Below, in pieces: positions 1-5,416 of a stretch of 7,232 bases of DNA. The notes under the pieces were generated by a model that was given only the letters and a program-made list of their open reading frames with translations, was not told the origin of the DNA and did no database searches. How positions within the stretch are numbered: the stretch's first letter is position 1; each line of letters begins with the position of its first letter. The stretch comes from Pseudomonadota bacterium (GTDB lineage: Bacteria; Pseudomonadota; Gammaproteobacteria; Xanthomonadales; Xanthomonadaceae): assembly GCA_023430045.1 (NCBI GenBank), contig JAEZCF010000112.1:1-7232 (forward strand), written 5' to 3'. The position numbers and the translations under genes were made by a program.

Positions 1-73
1 GGGGGGTGGCCGCCCCTCCCCGGCCCTTCCTCCCATTTCCATTCACCCGGAGCATCCACCGCGAGGGGGCTCA

Positions 74-91
74 GCCCGTTCGCGGGCCTAC
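74..91 (-). repeat. SMAG-like GTAG stem-loop overlapping the zupT stop codon
   Basis: On the minus strand the sequence reads GTAG, then GCCCG, loop CGAA, then CGGGC. This is a perfect 5-bp GC stem with a 4-nt loop directly after GTAG. The TAG inside the GTAG is the stop codon of zupT. GTAG followed at once by a stem-loop is the hallmark of the SMAG repetitive extragenic palindromes of Stenotrophomonas. There is no T-run, so intrinsic termination is uncertain, but the hairpin could stabilise the 3' end of the message. The stem is short, so chance cannot be excluded. Confidence 0.5.
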
Positions 92-897
92 CACTTGAAC
101 AGCACCAGGCTCAGGGCCAGTGTGACCATGCCCGCCACCAGCCCATATACCGTCTCGTGGCCCTTGGCGTAACGCTTGGCCGCCGGCAGCAGTTCGTCCA
201 GCGCCAGGAACACCATCACGCCGGCGATCAGCCCGAATACCCAGCCGAACGTGGCGTGGTTCAGCGATCCGGACAGCAGGAAATAGCCGATCATCGCGCC
301 GATCGGCTCGGCCAGGCCGGACAGCAGGCTGGCGGCGAACGCATAGAACTTGTTCTGGGTGGCGAAGTACACCGGAATCGCGATCGCGATGCCTTCGGGG
401 ATGTTGTGGATGGCGATGGCGAATGCCAGCGGCATGCCCACCGACGGGCTTTCCAGCGTGGCGAAGAAGGTGGCCAGGCCTTCCGGAAAGTTGTGCGCGG
501 TGATCGCCACCGAGGTCAGCAGGCCTACACGCTTGATGTAGGCCTTGTTGTCGGCGCGGAATGCCGGGTCCTTCGCGTCCAGGCTTTCGTGCGGATTGGG
601 GATCAGGTGGTCGATGGCTACGATGACCAGGATGCCCAGCAGGAACGCGAATGTGCCGTAGGTGAAACCGAGGCGCGGGTCGTACGCCTGGGTGAAAGAG
701 TCGATCGACTTGTTGAGGATCTCCGACAGCGACACATACACCATCGCACCGCCGGCGAAGGCCAGGCCGAATGCCAGCAGGCGGGGATTGGGGCGTTTCG
801 AGAACAGCACCAGCAGGCTGCCGAGTGCCGTGGCCAGGCCGGCCGCAAGGGTGACCGCCAGAGCGATCCAGATGTTTTCCTGGGAAATCTGCAGCAT
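88..897 (-). CDS. zupT: ZIP-family zinc/divalent metal transporter ZupT
   Basis: This 269-residue inner-membrane protein is predicted to import Zn(II), and possibly Fe(II), Mn(II) or other divalent cations, into the cytoplasm. About eight hydrophobic segments are visible, matching the ZIP family. The two signature metal-binding helices are clear: HNFPEG at residues 135-140 (H135, N136, E139) and HNIPEG at 164-169 (H164, N165, E168). They are followed by the conserved GLAEPIGA at 194-201. A hydrophilic loop at about 97-120 carries H98 and H103, which could be extra metal ligands. The length is close to that of E. coli ZupT, and the ATG start gives an intact first membrane helix. A modest purine-rich ribosome site (AAGGA, minus strand of 910-914) lies 12 nt upstream. 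The gene is on the same strand as the TonB-domain lipoprotein but 147 bp beyond it, so it may have its own promoter. I recognised no Zur operator. Confidence 0.93.
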   Translation of the reverse strand: MLQISQENIWIALAVTLAAGLATALGSLLVLFSKRPNPRLLAFGLAFAGGAMVYVSLSEILNKSIDSFTQAYDPRLGFTYGTFAFLLGILVIVAIDHLIPNPHESLDAKDPAFRADNKAYIKRVGLLTSVAITAHNFPEGLATFFATLESPSVGMPLAFAIAIHNIPEGIAIAIPVYFATQNKFYAFAASLLSGLAEPIGAMIGYFLLSGSLNHATFGWVFGLIAGVMVFLALDELLPAAKRYAKGHETVYGLVAGMVTLALSLVLFKW

Positions 898-1044
898 GTG
901 CCGGCGCGGTCCTTCAGGTGACGGGCGCCCCGCAAATACGGGACACCGGAGAGTAGGGAAGGAGGCGGGCGCTGGCTGGCCTCATCGGGCGGGAGGGCTT
1001 GGATCGTCCGCCGTCATACAGGAGTGTTCAAGGGGATGCGGTGC

Positions 1045-1470
1045 TCAGCCGCCGCGGCGCAGGCGTTCTTCCACCGCGAAGCATTCATCCGGACGCGGCT
1101 GCGGCGGGTTGAAACTCACCGGCACCTGGATCGTTGCCGGCACCGCTTCGCCATTGCGGGTGGCGGCCTTGAACTGCCAGCCCAGCACGGCACTGCGGGC
1201 CTGCTCATCCAGCTGCGGATTGCCGCTGCTGGAGACCTGGCTCACGTCGCTGGGCCTGCCATCCACGCCGACCACGACCTTCAAGGTGGAGGTGCCGCCC
1301 ACACCGGTGCAGGCCAGTTCGATGGGGTACTGCGGCGGCGGGGTCTTCACTGCCGCCACCTCGGTCGGGGCGCGGGCCGGCGTGGCAGGCGCGTCGGCCT
1401 GGCCGGCATTGCCACAGGCCGACAGCAGGACGGCCGAAGCCGCGGGCAGGAACAGCAGGCGCAGGGTCAT
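1045..1470 (-). CDS. Lipoprotein with TonB-type C-terminal domain
   Basis: This is a predicted 141-residue exported lipoprotein. The N-terminus is hydrophobic and ends in the lipobox LSAC, with C19 the predicted lipidated residue. Residue 20 is Gly rather than Asp, which favours outer-membrane sorting. A short Ala/Pro linker (about 24-46) leads to a domain resembling the TonB C-terminal fold at about 46-122, with the typical PPPQYP entry, STLKVVVGVDGRP strand region, a helix (LDEQARSAVLGW) and a final VPVSF strand. C54 and C130 could form a disulfide. It lacks the transmembrane anchor and ExbB/ExbD-contacting helix of a true TonB, so an energy-transducing role is doubtful. I chose the ATG at 1470 because GGAG (minus strand of 1479-1482) lies 8 nt upstream. 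A GTG three codons earlier (1479) overlaps the phhB stop but has no properly spaced ribosome site. The gene is probably co-transcribed with phhB. Confidence 0.8.
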   Translation of the reverse strand: MTLRLLFLPAASAVLLSACGNAGQADAPATPARAPTEVAAVKTPPPQYPIELACTGVGGTSTLKVVVGVDGRPSDVSQVSSSGNPQLDEQARSAVLGWQFKAATRNGEAVPATIQVPVSFNPPQPRPDECFAVEERLRRGG

Positions 1471-1475
1471 GTCGA

Positions 1476-1817
1476 TCACTCCGTCAGGGCCGACGCCTTG
1501 GCGGCGCAGATGAAATCATTCTCGCTCAGCCCACCGACATCGTGGGTGGAAAAGCGCGCCACGACGCGGTCGTAATGCACGCCGAGGTCGGGATGGTGGT
1601 CCTCGCGATGGGCGATGAAGGCCAGCGCGTTCACGAACGCGAGGGTGTGATGGTAGTCCTTGAAGCGGAAGGTGCGCTGCAGCGCCTGGCCGTTTTCCAC
1701 CAGTTCCCAACCCGGTACGTCCGGAAGCAGTTCAGCCACGCGGGCCTGGCCAAGCGCGTGTTCCTTGCCGCGACGGGGGATGCAATGGGCCTGAGCCAGC
1801 GGCACCAGATCGTTCAT
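1476..1817 (-). CDS. phhB: Pterin-4a-carbinolamine dehydratase
   Basis: This cytoplasmic enzyme of 113 residues dehydrates 4a-hydroxytetrahydrobiopterin to quinonoid dihydropterin, regenerating the cofactor of aromatic amino acid hydroxylases such as phenylalanine hydroxylase. The family signature is complete: EDHHPD at residues 72-77 and STHDVGGLSENDF at 90-102. Catalytic histidines H74, H75 and H92 correspond to the histidine triad of the mammalian enzyme. The length is normal for the family. The ATG at 1817 is preceded by GGAG (minus strand of 1829-1832), 11 nt away. The stop overlaps the upstream GTG of the lipoprotein gene, so the two are likely translated from one message, although no functional link between them is evident. 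No phenylalanine hydroxylase gene is in the window, so the usual partner must be elsewhere if present. Confidence 0.95.
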   Translation of the reverse strand: MNDLVPLAQAHCIPRRGKEHALGQARVAELLPDVPGWELVENGQALQRTFRFKDYHHTLAFVNALAFIAHREDHHPDLGVHYDRVVARFSTHDVGGLSENDFICAAKASALTE

Positions 1818-1911
1818 GGGGTTCTCAACTCCAGAGGCATTGACTGAACAGTGCGCGGTCGGGTGTATAAAGCGAATGATCGCGCCACGGGGACTTCGCT
1901 AGAATAGCCGC
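1818..1911. promoter_or_regulatory. Divergent phhB/nfuA promoter region
   Basis: This 94-bp gap separates two divergent genes and must hold both promoters. On the plus strand TAGAAT (1900-1905) is a five-of-six match to the -10 consensus and lies 6 nt before the nfuA ATG, with no convincing -35 element. A second plus-strand possibility is TTGACT (1840-1845) with TATAAA (1866-1871), but the 20-nt spacer is too long for a good sigma-70 promoter. On the minus strand TATACA (complement of 1864-1869) is a weak -10 candidate for phhB and overlaps the TATAAA. The AT-rich core at 1864-1880 stands out in GC-rich surroundings. Assignments are by eye. Confidence 0.45.
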
Positions 1912-2511
1912 ATGATCCAGATTTCCGACACTGCCCAGACCCACTTCCGCCGCCTGATCGAACGCGAGGGCGTGCCCGGCATGGGCGTTCGCCTGAGCGC
2001 GGTCGATCCAGGCACGCCACGTGCCGATGCGCGCCTGGAATTCGCCGACCCGACCGACCTGCTGGGCGACGAGTGGGCGGTGGACTGCGAAGGCTTCACG
2101 CTGTACGTGGACGCCACCAGCGTGGCCTGGCTGGACGGGGCGGAGATCGACATCGTGGACGGTGCGGCCGGCGGCCAGCAGCTGACCATCAAGGCGCCGC
2201 GCATCAAGGGCGAGGCGCCCGGTGATGGCGCATCGCTGGTCGAGCGCGTGCACTGGGTGGTGGAGAACGAGGTGAACCCGCAACTGGCCTCGCATGGTGG
2301 CCGGGTCGCGGTGCAGGAAGTATCCGCCGATGGCGTGGTGCTGCTGCGTTTCGGCGGCGGCTGCCAAGGCTGTGGCATGGCCGATGTCACCCTGAAGCAG
2401 GGCATCGAGAAGACCCTGATGGGGCGTGTCCCGGGCGTTACCGCGGTGCGTGACGCCACCGACCACGACAGTGGCCAGGCACCGTACATGCCGCGCGGCA
2501 ACGCTGCCTGA
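1912..2511 (+). CDS. nfuA: Fe-S cluster biogenesis/carrier protein NfuA
   Basis: This cytoplasmic iron-sulfur carrier of 199 residues receives [4Fe-4S] clusters from the assembly machinery and passes them to apo-proteins, especially under oxidative or iron stress. The N-terminal half (about 1-95) has the A-type-carrier-like fold but lacks that family's three cluster cysteines, as is normal for NfuA. The C-terminal Nfu domain (about 107-185) carries the cluster motif C151-x-x-C154 in GGGCQGCGMADVTLKQG. Two such motifs in a homodimer bridge one cluster. The length is close to the E. coli protein (191 residues). No Shine-Dalgarno sequence precedes the ATG. Instead a TAGAAT hexamer ends 7 nt before it, so translation may be leaderless. 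The next gene begins about 10 nt after the stop and is probably in the same transcript. Confidence 0.96.
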   Translation: MIQISDTAQTHFRRLIEREGVPGMGVRLSAVDPGTPRADARLEFADPTDLLGDEWAVDCEGFTLYVDATSVAWLDGAEIDIVDGAAGGQQLTIKAPRIKGEAPGDGASLVERVHWVVENEVNPQLASHGGRVAVQEVSADGVVLLRFGGGCQGCGMADVTLKQGIEKTLMGRVPGVTAVRDATDHDSGQAPYMPRGNAA

Positions 2512-2521
2512 CGCCCGCTGC

Positions 2522-4279
2522 GTGCCGTCGATCCGCGCTGCACGATTGATCGACCACCTGCTGGCACGCCAGCAGGACCCACCCATCCTGGAAAAGAAGA
2601 CCGGCCTGCCGTACGGGTGGGCGATATGGCTGCGTTCGCTGTCGCCATTGCCACGTCCGCTGCACGCACGTGAAGTGATCGAGGTGCTGCTGCCGCGTCC
2701 GCTGCCGGGGCCGCCGGGGCGTTCGCCGCAGCTGGGCACCTGGCAGGCGATGCGCCGCCTGGCCTGGCAGCAATGGGGGCCGGCACCACGTGACCAGCGC
2801 TGGATGCGCTGGTCCTCCGCGGCCGCCAGCCTGCTGCTGCATCTGTTGTTTGCTTTCCTGCTGCTGTGGGTGGCGCTCGTGCGCACGCCGGATCCGGACA
2901 GCGAAGGGGCCGACGGCGAGCGGATCCAGATTGAATTCATCGGTCAGGGGGCGCAGGAAGGCGGTGGCGATCAGCCCGGCGGCGCGACCACAGCGGTTTC
3001 CCAGGACAACGCCGGTGCATCGGCGGTGGCATCCGAGGACCCAGCCGCCGCGTCGCCCGATGCCCAGCCGGCGCAGGCTGCTTCGGCTGCCGCGACTGCC
3101 GCGCCACCCGCATCCACTGCAGCCGCCGAACCCTCGCCACCGACCGAGCCCGCAGCGTACCTGCCACCGCCGCCGGCGCCGCCGCTGCAGGCTACCGAAG
3201 TGGCCGAGCCGACCCGCGATTTCGTGGTGCCGCCGATCAGCGTTCCGCGCACGGAAGTGAGCGTGCTGCCGCGCGAAACAACGCCCACGGTGCGCGAGCG
3301 GGAAATAAGCACCGTGCAGGCACCGGTCGTGCGTTCGTCGGCAACGGCGACGCAGGTGCAGATACGCAGCACGCCGACCGCGCCCATGGACGTGCGCGAA
3401 CGCGAAATCACCATTCCGGAGCAGGTCGCCGTGACCGCGCCGGCGCCGGTGGCAGTCGTGCAGCGGCCGATGGACGTGCGCGCGCCACGCGAACCGACGG
3501 TCCGCGAGCGGGAGGTGGCCACGGTCACCGCACCTGCCATGACGGCGCCGCAGATACGCAGCCGCGAACCTGCCCTTCGTCTGCCGGATACGTCCGCCCC
3601 CAGCGTGCGCGAGCGTCGCGTTGCCGATGCGCCGGCAACCTCTGCATCCGCTGACACCTCGGCGTCGTCCTCATCGACGACCGCCGCCGGCGCATCGCCG
3701 GTCGCCGGCGACCGTGCTTCGCCGACACCTGCTCAGGCAGGTGCGCGTCCCGCGCCGACACCGGGCAACTGGGCCACGCCAGCGCGTGGCGATGACTGGG
3801 GCGCGTCCAGCCGCACTACCGAGGGTGCGGCGCAGGGAACGGCCGCGAGCCAGGACGCCGGACGCGGCAACGGCATGTTCAATGCCGATGGCAGCGTACG
3901 TGTGCCGGGGCAGGACGGGGCAGGAAAGAGCGAACGCGGTGCCCCCGGCGGCGACAACGACGGCTGGACCCGCGATCGCATCGCACAGTCCGGTACCTGG
4001 CTGAAACGGCCCCCCTACGATTACAGGCCCACGTCGTTCGACAAGTACTGGGTGCCGCACGAATCATTGCTGGCCGAATGGGTCCGTCGTGGCGTGCAGT
4101 CCATCGAAATCCCGCTGCCGGGCACCACCACGAAGATTTCCTGCGTGATTTCGGTGCTGCAGTTCGGTGGCGGTTGCGGACTGAACGATCCGAACATGCA
4201 GGATCAGCCGGCCGTCGCGCGCCCGCCGCCGGATATCCCGTTCAAGAAGGAACTGCAGGAAGACAACGGCAGCCGCTGA
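2522..4279 (+). CDS. Transmembrane repetitive protein (TonB-like architecture, function unknown)
   Basis: This protein is about 585 residues long, numbered from a GTG at 2522. The first about 95 residues are basic and Trp-rich and probably cytoplasmic. One transmembrane helix follows at about 100-120, rich in Leu and Ala. The rest should be periplasmic: an Ala/Pro/Ser-rich stretch (about 147-220), four repeats of about 35 residues each led by VRERE or a variant (V257, V291, V327, V362), a Gly/Asp/Ser-rich linker, and a C-terminal domain (about 490-570) with two cysteines, C541 and C552, that could form a disulfide. The layout recalls TonB and TolA but I see no recognisable TonB domain. Similar proteins in xanthomonads are annotated 'transmembrane repetitive protein', and no function is known to me. 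The start is uncertain: the frame is open back to 2426 inside nfuA, GTG 2522 has no clear ribosome site, and TTG 2546 is possible. It is likely co-transcribed with nfuA. Confidence 0.75.
   Translation: MPSIRAARLIDHLLARQQDPPILEKKTGLPYGWAIWLRSLSPLPRPLHAREVIEVLLPRPLPGPPGRSPQLGTWQAMRRLAWQQWGPAPRDQRWMRWSSAAASLLLHLLFAFLLLWVALVRTPDPDSEGADGERIQIEFIGQGAQEGGGDQPGGATTAVSQDNAGASAVASEDPAAASPDAQPAQAASAAATAAPPASTAAAEPSPPTEPAAYLPPPPAPPLQATEVAEPTRDFVVPPISVPRTEVSVLPRETTPTVREREISTVQAPVVRSSATATQVQIRSTPTAPMDVREREITIPEQVAVTAPAPVAVVQRPMDVRAPREPTVREREVATVTAPAMTAPQIRSREPALRLPDTSAPSVRERRVADAPATSASADTSASSSSTTAAGASPVAGDRASPTPAQAGARPAPTPGNWATPARGDDWGASSRTTEGAAQGTAASQDAGRGNGMFNADGSVRVPGQDGAGKSERGAPGGDNDGWTRDRIAQSGTWLKRPPYDYRPTSFDKYWVPHESLLAEWVRRGVQSIEIPLPGTTTKISCVISVLQFGGGCGLNDPNMQDQPAVARPPPDIPFKKELQEDNGSR
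3290..3620 (+). repeat. Four degenerate coding repeats of about 35 codons (VRERE motif)
   Basis: Within the repetitive membrane protein the core GTGCGCGAGCGGGA recurs with one to a few changes at 3290, 3392, 3500 and 3605. The spacings are 102, 108 and 105 nt, all multiples of three. Each core encodes VRERE[IV] or VRERR, followed by an Ala/Thr/Pro/Val-rich segment. Secondary motifs recur between cores: QIRS twice and PMDVR twice. The copies have diverged, so this is an old protein repeat rather than a fresh tandem expansion, but copy number could vary among strains. Confidence 0.8.
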
Positions 4280-4288
4280 GCCGACCCG

Positions 4289-4311
4289 GTAGAGCCGACC
4301 CGTGGTCGGCT
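4289..4311 (+). repeat. SMAG (GTAG) palindrome in convergent intergenic gap
   Basis: GTAG (4289-4292) is followed directly by AGCCGAC (4293-4299), loop CCGTG (4300-4304) and GTCGGCT (4305-4311), a perfect 7-bp stem. This matches the form of SMAG elements, the abundant GTAG-tagged extragenic palindromes of Stenotrophomonas. It lies in the 38-bp gap between two convergent genes, where it could act as a bidirectional transcription barrier, although no T-run follows. The 11-mer GAGCCGACCCG occurs twice, at 4278-4288 (overlapping the upstream stop codon) and 4292-4302, so half an element precedes the full one. Confidence 0.75.
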
Positions 4312-4317
4312 GGAGCG

Positions 4318-4755
4318 CTAACTTTCCTGCGCGCTTTCCTGCGCGGAAAGCGACAGGAACACCCACAGCGGTACGTCCTGGTCCACCCAGAACTGCGTGG
4401 TGTCATCGAGGATGCCGAGCAGGGTGTCGAAATCCTCGGTCGCCTCCGCGCGCAGGGTATCGACCTGGTCCAGGAACAGCGCATGCCCGTTCGGCGCGGG
4501 CAACCATTGCAGGTCGCGCAGGTTGTCCGCCAGCGCATCCCAGTTGCCGCCGAAGCCAGGCGGGAAATCCAGCTGTGCGGACATCCGCGCGAGCAGCGTG
4601 CGCTTGTCGGCCACGCCATCCAGATCGATCCGGTTGACGCGCAGTCCGGCATCGCGCATGGCCGCCGCCAGCGGCGCTTCGTCACCGTCGCTGATCGCAT
4701 ACACGCCGGCGTTGTTGATGTCATGCAGGCCGAGGCCGAACACATCGTGGGTCAT
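4318..4755 (-). CDS. Barstar-family ribonuclease inhibitor
   Basis: This 145-residue cytoplasmic protein is predicted to bind and block the active site of the guanyl-specific RNase encoded just upstream. The barstar fold is indicated by a first strand-helix (about 17-36), the signature segment LDFPPGFGGNWDALADNLRDL at about 62-82, where FGGNWDAL is the most conserved family stretch, and a final strand LWVFLSL near 130-136. Acidic residues, including the D73 region and the DLD segment near 44-46, fit a surface that mimics RNA phosphates. At 145 residues it is longer than the 89-residue Bacillus barstar, mostly through an N-terminal extension. The ATG at 4755 overlaps the RNase stop as ATGA, and GGAG (minus strand of 4763-4766) is 7 nt upstream. 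This suggests coupled synthesis of inhibitor with enzyme. Confidence 0.9.
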   Translation of the reverse strand: MTHDVFGLGLHDINNAGVYAISDGDEAPLAAAMRDAGLRVNRIDLDGVADKRTLLARMSAQLDFPPGFGGNWDALADNLRDLQWLPAPNGHALFLDQVDTLRAEATEDFDTLLGILDDTTQFWVDQDVPLWVFLSLSAQESAQES

Positions 4756-5216
4756 CGGGCATCTCCAGAACGGGGCACGGTGAAGCTGCGGAAACTTTCG
4801 TAGTGATCGCTGGTGTAGTACCAGGCCTGCGGCGGATCGCCCCCGGTGATGATGCGGCGCGCGCCACGATTGCCGGCGCCGGGCGTGTCCAGGGTGTACT
4901 CGCGGTAATAACCGCGCGCGCGGGGCGGCAGGCGTTGTTCGCGGTTGCCGAAGACGCTGCCGTCCTGGCGGTGCGGGAAGGGCCCGCCGCGCTGTATGAG
5001 GGCGATGGTCGCCGCCGCTTCGGCAGGCAGGAATGCGGGCAGCCTGCCGTCGCCGCGCCCGCTCGGCGCTGTGGTCGGGGGGATGGCAACCGGCTCCGCC
5101 GCGCCCGTCAGTGCTGGCGCGAACTGCGGCTTGGCTGGGCGCTGCAGGTAATGATTGCCCAGCAGTCCCAGCAGGAGAAGGACGACGGCGGTGATCAGCA
5201 GGCGTGGATTTCGCAT
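4752..5216 (-). CDS. Guanyl-specific ribonuclease (RNase Sa/barnase superfamily), exported or membrane-anchored
   Basis: This 154-residue protein has a hydrophobic segment at about 6-20, acting as a signal peptide or anchor, then a Pro/Ala-rich linker (about 28-58), then a microbial RNase domain (about 59-147) that cleaves RNA 3' of guanosine. Similarity to Streptomyces RNase Sa is plain by eye in GPFPHRQDGSVFGNRE (78-93), GYYREYTLDTPGAGNRG (102-118) and RRIITG (120-125). Active-site residues are intact: E106 (general base), R117, R121 and H138 (general acid), equivalent to RNase Sa E54, R65, R69 and H85. The two terminal cysteines that form the RNase Sa disulfide are absent. I saw no obvious signal peptidase I site, so anchoring is possible. 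The adjacent barstar gene supports the assignment and would protect the cytoplasm before export. No clear ribosome site precedes the ATG. Confidence 0.92.
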   Translation of the reverse strand: MRNPRLLITAVVLLLLGLLGNHYLQRPAKPQFAPALTGAAEPVAIPPTTAPSGRGDGRLPAFLPAEAAATIALIQRGGPFPHRQDGSVFGNREQRLPPRARGYYREYTLDTPGAGNRGARRIITGGDPPQAWYYTSDHYESFRSFTVPRSGDAR

Positions 5217-5265
5217 CGGGCGGACCGGAACGGAAAGTCAGGGTCACTGTAGCGCGTGGCTGCTG

Positions 5266-5288
5266 CATCGGCGATGAGGGCGCCGATG
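5266..5288. repeat. 8-bp inverted repeat upstream of RNase and sod
   Basis: CATCGGCG (5266-5273) pairs perfectly with CGCCGATG (5281-5288) across a 7-nt loop. A third partial copy, CATCGGCA, lies at 5301-5308. It sits in the 200-bp divergent gap between the RNase and superoxide dismutase genes and could be an operator or a transcript hairpin. GC-rich 8-bp stems arise easily by chance here, so its role is open. Confidence 0.35.
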
Positions 5289-5334
5289 TCGCACTACCGT
5301 CATCGGCAGGACGAGGTTTCCTTTACATGGCCCT

Positions 5335-5343
5335 TGGTAATCT
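5335..5343 (+). promoter_or_regulatory. Possible extended -10 element for sod
   Basis: TGG followed by TAATCT matches the extended -10 pattern TGn-TAnnnT. It would place the transcript start near 5350, giving a leader of about 67 nt that contains the hairpin at 5374-5393. No good -35 element lies at the proper distance, and TTTACA (5322-5327) is too close. This is a weak call by eye. Confidence 0.25.
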
Positions 5344-5373
5344 TCACGCCTGTCCCCATCATTCACTGCGCAC

Positions 5374-5393
5374 CACCCGGCGCTCGCCGGGTG
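5374..5393 (+). promoter_or_regulatory. Hairpin in the sod leader
   Basis: CACCCGGC (5374-5381), loop GCTC, GCCGGGTG (5386-5393) forms a perfect 8-bp GC-rich stem that ends 10 nt before the sod ribosome site (GAGGAGA, 5404-5410). If transcribed it would be a stable leader structure. It could protect the message 5' end or affect ribosome loading. It does not cover the ribosome site itself. Function is inferred only from position. Confidence 0.4.
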
Positions 5394-5416
5394 CCCATGT
5401 AACGAGGAGATGCACC

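Noticed and set aside
1..73. G/C-homopolymer-rich window edge as a structured or coding element
   Set aside because: There is no open frame with recognisable content and no extended palindrome. It is too short to interpret at a truncated edge.
157..921. Long plus-strand open frame opposite zupT (and similar frames opposite nfuA, the repetitive protein and the EEP-like gene)
   Set aside because: Compositionally biased, Gln/Arg/His-rich translation with no family-like motifs, lying antisense to a confidently recognised gene. Such shadow frames are expected in GC-rich DNA.
898..1044. Possible zupT promoter (TTGAAC at 1026-1031 on the minus strand) or a separate small gene in the gap
   Set aside because: The -10 position after a 17-nt spacer is GACGAT, a poor match, and no open frame with a ribosome site was found, so neither is claimed.
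1840..1871. TTGACT/TATAAA as the main nfuA promoter
   Set aside because: The 20-nt spacer is outside the favourable range, and the resulting leader would still lack a ribosome site. It is kept only as an alternative in the divergent region entry.
5246..5251. TACAGT on the minus strand as an RNase -10 element
   Set aside because: It fits only TAnnnT with no -35 partner, which is too common to support a promoter call.
4756..5268. N-terminal extension of the barstar frame through the RNase gene to 5268
   Set aside because: It runs out of frame through the RNase coding sequence and is Pro/Arg-rich with no fold signature. The ATG at 4755 has a proper GGAG ribosome site and begins just before barstar similarity.
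5204..5416. Upstream extension of superoxide dismutase
   Set aside because: The added residues do not resemble the family or a clear signal peptide, while the ATG at 5417 has a strong ribosome site and matches the usual MAYTLPxLPY N-terminus.
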